Positions 1-5,323 of a DNA stretch of 6,746 bases are shown one piece after another (position 1 is the first letter of the stretch; the number at the start of each line of letters is the position of its first letter). Where the stretch lies: NCBI GenBank assembly GCA_024643585.1, contig JAHEMP010000130.1:1-6746 (forward strand). The letters run 5' to 3'. Origin of the DNA: Crocinitomicaceae bacterium (GTDB lineage Bacteria; Bacteroidota; Bacteroidia; Flavobacteriales_D; Crocinitomicaceae). Below the pieces are notes generated by a model. It saw only the letters and a program-made list of their open reading frames with translations. It searched no databases and had not been told where the DNA came from. Position numbers and translations under genes: made by a program.

Positions 1-576
1 GATATCAATTGCTGTCATTGTTTCGTTAATGAAATTAACTTTTGTCGCATTAGTACCGGCTGTGACGGTTGAGGTTGGGTGATTTGGATCCAATTCCTTA
101 ACCATTTTGGCAATATCATTTACAGCAGCCCATACCTTTGTATTACTGTAGTCTAATTCATATTCATTTCCAATTCCCCAAATCAAAAGCGCTGGATGAT
201 TTTTATATTTTTCGACGGCAGATCTGAAGTTATTCAATTGATTTTGTATTTTCTCTGTGTCATTATAATCAAATCCATGACGCTCATGTTGTACCCACAT
301 TCCTAGCATAACTTTCAACCCTTTCTTTTGAGCCAAGTCTAGTGTCTCTTGAGCATTTTCTAAACCCCAAGTTCTTATTGTATTTCCTCCGCATGAAAGT
401 ACTTTATCCATGTGCTCAATTCCCCCAGCTCCTTTTATATAAAAAGGTTCGTTGTTGACAAGTAGCTCCCATTGACCATTTATTTGTTCAACTTTCACTT
501 TATTTACTTGGCTGATACTCATCAAGCTGGAAACGCTAAATAAGAGACTAAAGAATATTAGTTTATTTAAACTCAT
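1..576 (-). CDS. Exported glycoside hydrolase, clan GH-A TIM barrel (GH2/GH5-like), N-terminal part
   Basis: The reading frame opens with ATG at 576-574 and runs uninterrupted off the left edge, giving 192 residues. Residues 1 to about 22 form a Sec-type signal peptide: one Lys, then a Leu/Ile/Phe/Ser-rich core, with no lipobox Cys, so export to the periplasm or beyond is expected. Residues 33-52 (INGQW...EPFYIKGAGG) resemble the first barrel strand of the 'glycoside hydrolase family 2 TIM-barrel' proteins common in Bacteroidota. NTIRTWG (65-71), a GMWVQHERHGFDY segment (92-104) and WGIGNEYE (133-140) follow. In clan GH-A the Asn-Glu pair (N137-E138) carries the acid/base glutamate; the nucleophile would lie beyond the window. 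Substrate cannot be read from this fragment; a beta-glucan or similar glycan is a guess. The gene lies 103 bases downstream of eda, has its own putative promoter and operator, and may also receive read-through from the operon. Confidence 0.8.
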   Translation of the reverse strand, partial: MSLNKLIFFSLLFSVSSLMSISQVNKVKVEQINGQWELLVNNEPFYIKGAGGIEHMDKVLSCGGNTIRTWGLENAQETLDLAQKKGLKVMLGMWVQHERHGFDYNDTEKIQNQLNNFRSAVEKYKNHPALLIWGIGNEYELDYSNTKVWAAVNDIAKMVKELDPNHPTSTVTAGTNATKVNFINETMTAIDI

Positions 577-605
577 AGTTGTTCAATTCGAATGTTTTAG
601 CAATG

Positions 606-635
606 CAAAATACGAACTTATTGTATTTTGTACAA
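606..635 (-). promoter_or_regulatory. Putative Bacteroidota-type promoter of the glycoside hydrolase gene
   Basis: In gene direction a TTG (635-633) is followed after 20 bases by TATTTTG (612-606). This is one base short of the Bacteroidota -7 consensus TAnnTTTG, at a spacing normal for the -33/-7 pair. Transcription would start near 599, leaving a leader of about 23 bases before the ATG at 576. The -33 TTG lies inside the first half-site of the inverted repeat at 618-638, so a protein bound there would block or alter polymerase access. The match is imperfect and the start site is inferred. Confidence 0.45.
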
Positions 636-638
636 TAA
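618..638. promoter_or_regulatory. Inverted repeat, putative operator (copy 1, glycoside hydrolase promoter)
   Basis: Perfect 8-base arms TTATTGTA (618-625) and TACAATAA (631-638) flank a 5-base centre. The inner 15 bases on the plus strand are TTGTATTTTGTACAA (621-635). They align with TTGTACAAAGTACAA before zwf, and the nine bases GTACAATAA (630-638) are identical in both. I saw no other full copy in the window, only isolated half-sites inside genes. Size and symmetry suit a dimeric helix-turn-helix regulator, but the family cannot be told from the site and no regulator gene is present here. Confidence 0.55.
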
Positions 639-679
639 ATATTTGATGAAACTTTTTAAATACTAGAAATATCGTCTAA

Positions 680-1246
680 TTATTTCGTTACCATCCAAGA
701 ACCACCAACGCTAACAACATTATCGAGAGCCAAAAAGTCTTGAAAAGAATTTTCTGTTATTCCACCAGTTGGACAAAAACGAATGTCAGGAAAAACTTGT
801 CCATATGTTTTTAATGCAGGTAAACCACCAAATAGATTCGCTGGAAAAAACTTAAATGTTTTCCAACCAAACTGCATCCCTAAGATAATTTCACTTGGTG
901 TACAAACGCCTGGAATGAAAGGGATACCGCTATCCATGAGTGGTTTTGCAAGACTTTCATTGATACCTGGACATACTATAAAATCGACTCCAAGTTCAGT
1001 TACTTTATTTATTTGTTCAATTTTCACAATAGTTCCAACGCCAACAGAAATTTGCTCTCCGTATTTTTGTTTTATCAATCGAATAGCTTCAAAAGCTACG
1101 GATGTGCGCAAAGTAACCTCAATGCAAAAAATGTTTTTCCCAATCAAACCGGAAATTAAAGGGTCAATTTCATTCAAATCATGGATGGTTACAACCGGTA
1201 TTATCGGGTGTTTTTGAAGTAATTCAAAGATATTGTTTTGATTCAT
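680..1246 (-). CDS. eda: 2-keto-3-deoxy-6-phosphogluconate (KDPG) aldolase, C-terminally short
   Basis: This is the last enzyme of the Entner-Doudoroff pathway, a cytoplasmic class I aldolase that splits KDPG into pyruvate and glyceraldehyde 3-phosphate. The 188-residue protein is one (beta/alpha)8 domain. The general-base glutamate is E43 in IEVTLRT (42-48), and the Schiff-base lysine is K132 in FKFFPA (131-136). The phosphate-binding segments are PTGGI (159-163) and GGSWM (181-185). The ATG at 1246 lies 11 bases after the edd stop, which implies co-transcription. The protein ends four residues after GGSW, whereas the E. coli enzyme has about 28 more there, so a C-terminal segment of roughly 24 residues is missing. 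All catalytic residues are present. Some relatives also act on 2-keto-4-hydroxyglutarate, but the neighbours point to KDPG. Confidence 0.94.
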   Translation of the reverse strand: MNQNNIFELLQKHPIIPVVTIHDLNEIDPLISGLIGKNIFCIEVTLRTSVAFEAIRLIKQKYGEQISVGVGTIVKIEQINKVTELGVDFIVCPGINESLAKPLMDSGIPFIPGVCTPSEIILGMQFGWKTFKFFPANLFGGLPALKTYGQVFPDIRFCPTGGITENSFQDFLALDNVVSVGGSWMVTK

Positions 1247-1257
1247 TGTATTGGTTG

Positions 1258-3057
1258 TTATAAGAAACTTGCGCCTTCTTCACTTTCGCAAACCATTTTG
1301 CGCATATTTGCAAAAAGCTCTCTTCCATTTCCAAAGGTATCTGAATTTTCTTTGAATCTAGACGGTCTTTTTTCAACGGAATCTGAAAGGCATTCTAATG
1401 TTCCATTTATTGCATCAACTCGAATCAAATCGCCGGTTTGAATTTTACCAATTAACCCACCATCATGAGCTTCAGGAACAACGTGAATTGCAGCTGGTAC
1501 TTTGCCGGATGCACCCGACATTCTACCATCGGTTACTAAAGCAATTTTAAATCCTCTTTTTTGAAGAATGGTTAAAGTAGGAGTGAGTTGATGTAATTCA
1601 GGCATTCCATTTTGCTTTGGGCCTTGAAAAGGAACAACTGCTACAAAATCTTTATTCAATTCTTCGTTTTTAAAAGCCCGAATGATATCCTCTTGTTCCT
1701 CAAAAACAATGGCCGGTGCCTCTATGATATAATTTTTTTCTTCGACAGCGGAGGTTTTTATGACGGCACGACCAATATTTCCTTTTAACAAGCGCAGACC
1801 TCCTTCAGGAGAAAATGGATCTTTAGCATCCCTTAAAATTGCTGAGTTTAAAGTTGCTTTCGCCCCTTCATGCCATTCAATTTTATGATTAATTATTTTT
1901 GGTTCTTGCTTATACTTGCTCAAACCTGGACCAAGAATGGTGTTTACATCTTCGTGTAACAAGCCATTTTCGAGCAATGTTCGAATGACAAAGCCCATGC
2001 CTCCTGCAGCATGGAAGTGATTTACGTCAGCCGCACCATTTGGATAAATTTTGGTAAGAAGTGGTACGACTTTAGACAAATCCGAAAAATCATCCCAATT
2101 GATTATTATTCCGGCGGCTTTAGCTATTGCAATAAGGTGAATAGTATGATTGGTTGACCCTCCAGTCGCCATAAGTCCAATGAGTCCATTCGTTATTACT
2201 TTTTCATCCATTAGGTTAGCTAAAGTCACATCGAATTTCCGATCTCTGGAAACTTCGGACATAATTTTCACGACCTCTTCATTTAACAATCGACGAAGTT
2301 CTGTATTTGGGTTAACAAAACTAGATCCGGGCAATTGTAAACCCATTATTTCCATGAGCATTTGATTGCTGTTCGCGGTTCCATAAAAGGTACATGTTCC
2401 AGGTGAATGATAAGAATCGGATTCTCCTTTTAATAATTCTTCACGTCCAATTTTGCCTTCAGCAAAATCCCTGCGAATAGCTGCCTTTTCATCATTACTA
2501 ATTCCTGTTTCCATTGGTCCACCTGGTACAAAAGCTACGGGTAAATGTCCAAATTTCAACGATCCAATTAATAAACCTGGAACTATTTTATCACAAATAC
2601 CTAAGTTGAGCACAGCGTCGAACATGTTGTGAGATAAAGCAACAGCGGTGGATAAAGCGATAACATCTCGGCTGAAAAGGGAAAGTTCCATTCCCGTCTG
2701 ACCTTGGGTAACGCCGTCACACATAGCAGGGACACCACCAGCTACCTGAGCTACCGAATTATATTTTGAAGCATGCTTTCTCAGTTCATCAGGATAATAC
2801 TCAAAAGTTTTATGAGCAGAAAGCATGTCATTATACGCTGTAACTATTCCTAGATTTGGAACAATATTGGCTGAAAGAGCACTTTTTTCAGAGGGACCAC
2901 AACCTGCGAACGCATGAGCCAAATTTCCACAATGCAAATGGGCCCGACTAAATTCTTGATCGAACTGAGCTTTCATTTGTGACAAATATTGTGCGCGAGA
3001 GCTTTTACTTCGTTGGACAATTCTATCAGTTACTTTTTGTATTTCTGGATGAATCAT
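1258..3057 (-). CDS. edd: 6-phosphogluconate dehydratase
   Basis: This cytoplasmic IlvD/Edd-family iron-sulfur dehydratase converts 6-phosphogluconate to KDPG and is the signature enzyme of the Entner-Doudoroff pathway. It has 599 residues, close to the roughly 600 usual for Edd. Visible blocks are TAYNDMLSAH (73-82), AMCDGVTQGQ (111-120), SHNMFDAVLNLGICDK (142-157), SPGTCTFYGTANSNQ (218-232), MATGGSTNH (296-304), and VTDGRMSGASGKVPAAIHV (508-526). C113, C155 and C222 are the likely ligands of the Fe-S cluster. The CTFYGTANSNQ block, the length and the pathway neighbours favour Edd over dihydroxyacid dehydratase IlvD. Its ATG overlaps the pgl stop by four bases (ATGA), typical of translational coupling, and eda follows after 11 bases. 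No truncation or frameshift is seen. Confidence 0.96.
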   Translation of the reverse strand: MIHPEIQKVTDRIVQRSKSSRAQYLSQMKAQFDQEFSRAHLHCGNLAHAFAGCGPSEKSALSANIVPNLGIVTAYNDMLSAHKTFEYYPDELRKHASKYNSVAQVAGGVPAMCDGVTQGQTGMELSLFSRDVIALSTAVALSHNMFDAVLNLGICDKIVPGLLIGSLKFGHLPVAFVPGGPMETGISNDEKAAIRRDFAEGKIGREELLKGESDSYHSPGTCTFYGTANSNQMLMEIMGLQLPGSSFVNPNTELRRLLNEEVVKIMSEVSRDRKFDVTLANLMDEKVITNGLIGLMATGGSTNHTIHLIAIAKAAGIIINWDDFSDLSKVVPLLTKIYPNGAADVNHFHAAGGMGFVIRTLLENGLLHEDVNTILGPGLSKYKQEPKIINHKIEWHEGAKATLNSAILRDAKDPFSPEGGLRLLKGNIGRAVIKTSAVEEKNYIIEAPAIVFEEQEDIIRAFKNEELNKDFVAVVPFQGPKQNGMPELHQLTPTLTILQKRGFKIALVTDGRMSGASGKVPAAIHVVPEAHDGGLIGKIQTGDLIRVDAINGTLECLSDSVEKRPSRFKENSDTFGNGRELFANMRKMVCESEEGASFL

Positions 3058-3734
3058 TTTTCTGAAAAATAAACATTTATATTAGGGTGGCTAGCTGTAA
3101 AAGAAGCTATTGGTAATTTTTTTTCTGCCGCGGAACTTAATATTTCCATCTTTTTGGAACCTATTAACATAAGCGAAATATTTTCTGAACTCATTAACAT
3201 TGCTTTGTTGCAACTTATTCTTTTGTTCGGAAAACTTGGTGAATTGGTGTAGGATATCCCCGCTTTGTTTTGGATTAATAATTCAGTAGATGCGAGATCG
3301 CCTGGAAAAATAGACGCTGTATGGCCATCTTCTCCCATACCTAAAAGGCTAAAATCAATTCTTTCCATAAAAGGCAAATATTGCTCAAGGCATATATCCA
3401 TGTTTTTGGATAAATCGTTCATGTTTGACGTCATCCCAATTACGTTTATGTCAATTTTTGATTTTTCATTTAGGGCCTTTTCTATGTTTTTTTGATTGTT
3501 AAACTCACTTGAAGAATCCACATAGCGTTCGTCGACCAATCCAATTTTTATTTTTGAATAATCAAGATTTTGTTGACCAAGCAAAGAATAAAGTTCAAGA
3601 GGGGTGGAGCCACCAGACAAGAGTAGATGAGCACTTCCATACTTCTTTATTGCCTTTTCACAGATTGCGACAATTTCAGCACAGAGTGCTAATTCTAGTT
3701 CCTTTTTTGATTTATATTTCTTGATTTCCATCAT
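3054..3734 (-). CDS. pgl: 6-phosphogluconolactonase (DevB/SOL family)
   Basis: It hydrolyses 6-phosphogluconolactone, the product of Zwf, to 6-phosphogluconate in the cytoplasm. From the ATG at 3734 the protein has 226 residues, normal for the DevB family. Motifs are LLLSGGSTP (37-45), GLVDERYV (65-72) with a following FNN, and GMGEDGHTASIFPG (132-145), which holds the conserved Asp/His of the active site. The C-terminus PIASFTASHPNINVYFSE is also typical. The frame stays open upstream to 3839, but that extension lies inside zwf and has no family resemblance, so I place the start at the tandem ATGs at 3734/3731. The gene overlaps the end of zwf by about 20-23 bases and the start of edd by 4, so the three are probably translated in coupled fashion. 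Which of the two ATGs is used is undecided. Confidence 0.95.
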   Translation of the reverse strand: MMEIKKYKSKKELELALCAEIVAICEKAIKKYGSAHLLLSGGSTPLELYSLLGQQNLDYSKIKIGLVDERYVDSSSEFNNQKNIEKALNEKSKIDINVIGMTSNMNDLSKNMDICLEQYLPFMERIDFSLLGMGEDGHTASIFPGDLASTELLIQNKAGISYTNSPSFPNKRISCNKAMLMSSENISLMLIGSKKMEILSSAAEKKLPIASFTASHPNINVYFSEK

Positions 3735-5187
3735 TATAGGCTTTGGACCATTTGTGTTCTTTTTCCAAAATCTGATCCCCTGGACCCCAGGAACCAGCTT
3801 CATAAAGTACGTTTCGAGTTTTTGCTTTCTTCCATCCATTTACGATAGATTCAATCCAAATCCAAGCAGCCTCCAATTCATCCTGGTGCATGAATAAGGT
3901 TTGTTCGCCTCGCAGCACATCAATTATAAGTCGCTCGTAGGCTTCAGGAAAACGTTCTTTAAAAGAATCTACATAATCTAATTTTAAACTGATTGGTCGA
4001 TAACGATAGCCACCTGGCCCAGGTAATTTGGTCATCTGAACAAGTTCAATTCGTTCCTCTGGTTGCAGCCGAATAATTAATTTATTACCTGGTATTTCAC
4101 CTTGGGAAGGAAAAACATTATGACGAACTGATTTAAAATTTATAATGATTTCAGAATATCGTTTGGCCATTCTTTTACCAGTCCTAAGATAGAATGGTGT
4201 TCCTTTCCAACGCCAATTGTCAATTAGCGCTTTGATTGCGACAAATGTTTCTGTTTTTGACTCGTAATTGTCAATATCTTCCAAATAGGAATTGACCAAT
4301 TCGTCCTTTACCTTTCCTCGCGTATATTGACCCTTAACTGTATCGGTTTCAACCGTTTTTTCGTCAAACATTTGAAGAGAATTGAGGACTTTCAATTTTT
4401 CAGTTCTCACAAAGGAAGCTTCCAACTTTGTGGGCGGCTCCATTGCAATCAAACAAAGCAGTTGGAGCAAATGGTTCTGAACCATGTCCAAAAGAGCTCC
4501 ACTTTTATCATAATAATCACCTCGCTTCTCAACACCCAAACTTTCGGCAACCGTTATTTGAACAGAATCTATATCCTCAGAGCTCCAAGAATGCTCAAAC
4601 AAGTGATTTGCAAATCTCAACACCATAAGGTTTTGGACAGTTTCTTTGCCCAAATAATGATCTATTCGGTAGATTTGATTTTCAGTGAACGCAAGGCTAA
4701 TTTTGGCATGAATCTCTTTGGAAGTTTTTAGGCTAACACCTAAAGGTTTTTCTAAAACAACCTTACTTTTTTCGTTGACTAAATTGTTTAGCGTTAGAAG
4801 GTTACATATTTCACCAAAGGCCGATGACGGGGTTGAAAGGTAAAATATACTCTGGCGATTTTTCGTACTTTCAAGTTGTTCTTTTAAGCCCTTATATCCT
4901 TCGATTGTAGGTGAAAGAACTTCTTGAACTACAATTTTTTTTAAAAACTTGTTTAGGAGTGCTTTATTCAGTGAATAATCTATGGAAGCAAGAATAAATG
5001 AATGAATATTTTCTATAATCTGAATTTTACTATTCGGTGTTCGCGTAATACAGATTATTGTAAAGTCTAAATCAAGTTGTTTGTCTACGAACCGATGAAA
5101 TAGTGCTGGATAAATTTTTCTAACAGCTAAATCTCCATCACCTCCGAATACGACTATGTTAAATGGATCAATTTTTTTTACTTTCAT
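3712..5187 (-). CDS. zwf: Glucose-6-phosphate 1-dehydrogenase
   Basis: It oxidises glucose 6-phosphate to 6-phosphogluconolactone with reduction of NAD(P)+, the entry step of this operon. From the ATG at 5187 it has 491 residues, typical for Zwf. The N-terminal Rossmann domain has the dinucleotide motif FGGDGDLAVRK (14-24). R49, after the second strand, is placed like the residue binding the NADP 2'-phosphate in Leuconostoc, so NADP use is plausible. EKPLG (146-150), the active-site signature RIDHYLGKE (174-182) and DMVQNHLLQ (234-242) with the presumed catalytic H239 follow, then the C-terminal alpha/beta domain. Longer readings from the TTG at 5238 or ATG at 5226 would add 17 or 13 residues with no counterpart in the family. 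They would also begin inside the operator or before the putative -7 element. It is first of four genes, with its own promoter after lptD. Confidence 0.97.
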   Translation of the reverse strand: MKVKKIDPFNIVVFGGDGDLAVRKIYPALFHRFVDKQLDLDFTIICITRTPNSKIQIIENIHSFILASIDYSLNKALLNKFLKKIVVQEVLSPTIEGYKGLKEQLESTKNRQSIFYLSTPSSAFGEICNLLTLNNLVNEKSKVVLEKPLGVSLKTSKEIHAKISLAFTENQIYRIDHYLGKETVQNLMVLRFANHLFEHSWSSEDIDSVQITVAESLGVEKRGDYYDKSGALLDMVQNHLLQLLCLIAMEPPTKLEASFVRTEKLKVLNSLQMFDEKTVETDTVKGQYTRGKVKDELVNSYLEDIDNYESKTETFVAIKALIDNWRWKGTPFYLRTGKRMAKRYSEIIINFKSVRHNVFPSQGEIPGNKLIIRLQPEERIELVQMTKLPGPGGYRYRPISLKLDYVDSFKERFPEAYERLIIDVLRGEQTLFMHQDELEAAWIWIESIVNGWKKAKTRNVLYEAGSWGPGDQILEKEHKWSKAYNDGNQEI

Positions 5188-5215
5188 ATCATTAAAATCC
5201 AATACAAATGAATGT

Positions 5216-5245
5216 CGAATATACATCTTTTTGTACAAAGTACAA
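5216..5245 (-). promoter_or_regulatory. Putative promoter of the zwf-pgl-edd-eda operon
   Basis: In gene direction TTG (5245-5243) is followed after 19 bases by TATATTCG (5223-5216), one mismatch from the Bacteroidota -7 consensus TAnnTTTG. Transcription would begin near 5209, about 23 bases before the ATG at 5187. The arrangement matches the one before the glycoside hydrolase gene, with the -33 TTG again inside the operator half-site. An alternative pair is TTG at 5267-5265 with TACTTTG at 5242-5236, spacing 22, where the -7 would lie in the operator. The sequence alone does not decide between them. Confidence 0.45.
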
Positions 5246-5248
5246 TAA
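5231..5248. promoter_or_regulatory. Inverted repeat, putative operator (copy 2, zwf operon promoter)
   Basis: TTGTAC (5231-5236) and GTACAA (5240-5245) are perfect 6-base arms around AAA, extended by TAA to 5248. On the plus strand the last nine bases, GTACAATAA (5240-5248), are identical to those at 630-638. The other half agrees at TTGTA. In gene direction the shared word TTATTGTAC starts 61 bases before the zwf ATG, against 62 bases for the glycoside hydrolase. Whether the bound protein represses or activates cannot be read from the site, but overlap with the -33 element favours repression. Confidence 0.55.
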
Positions 5249-5323
5249 GTAGAGTAAAAATATTCAAAAACCGGTTGTGACGATCACTCTAAAATGCTCT
5301 CGAAAGCTAAGTATACGAATAAA

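Noticed and set aside
640..679. Terminator between eda and the glycoside hydrolase
   Set aside because: The gap is AT-rich but contains no stable GC-containing stem followed by a T run. Termination here cannot be supported.
783..1217. 144-codon open frame on the plus strand, opposite eda
   Set aside because: It is fully antisense to a clearly recognisable aldolase, its translation shows no known motif, and it has no promoter or neighbour on that strand.
3735..3839. N-terminal extension of pgl by 35 residues
   Set aside because: It lies entirely within the 3' end of zwf in another frame, does not resemble 6-phosphogluconolactonase N-termini, and makes the protein longer than the family.
4327..4731. 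134-codon open frame on the plus strand, opposite zwf
   Set aside because: Antisense shadow of the G6PDH gene. The translation is low in recognisable features, and a second overlapping plus-strand frame (4428-4628) has the same character.
5269..5276. Perfect 8-base palindrome AACCGGTT about 20 bases upstream of the zwf operator
   Set aside because: It could be an activator site, but it has no loop or long arms, no second copy before the glycosidase gene, and short palindromes are frequent by chance.
5288..5316. Possible terminator after lptD: short hairpin GCTTTCGAGAGC followed by ATTTTAG (gene direction)
   Set aside because: The stem is only about four pairs including a T-G pair, and the following T run is short. 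It is too weak to call a terminator.
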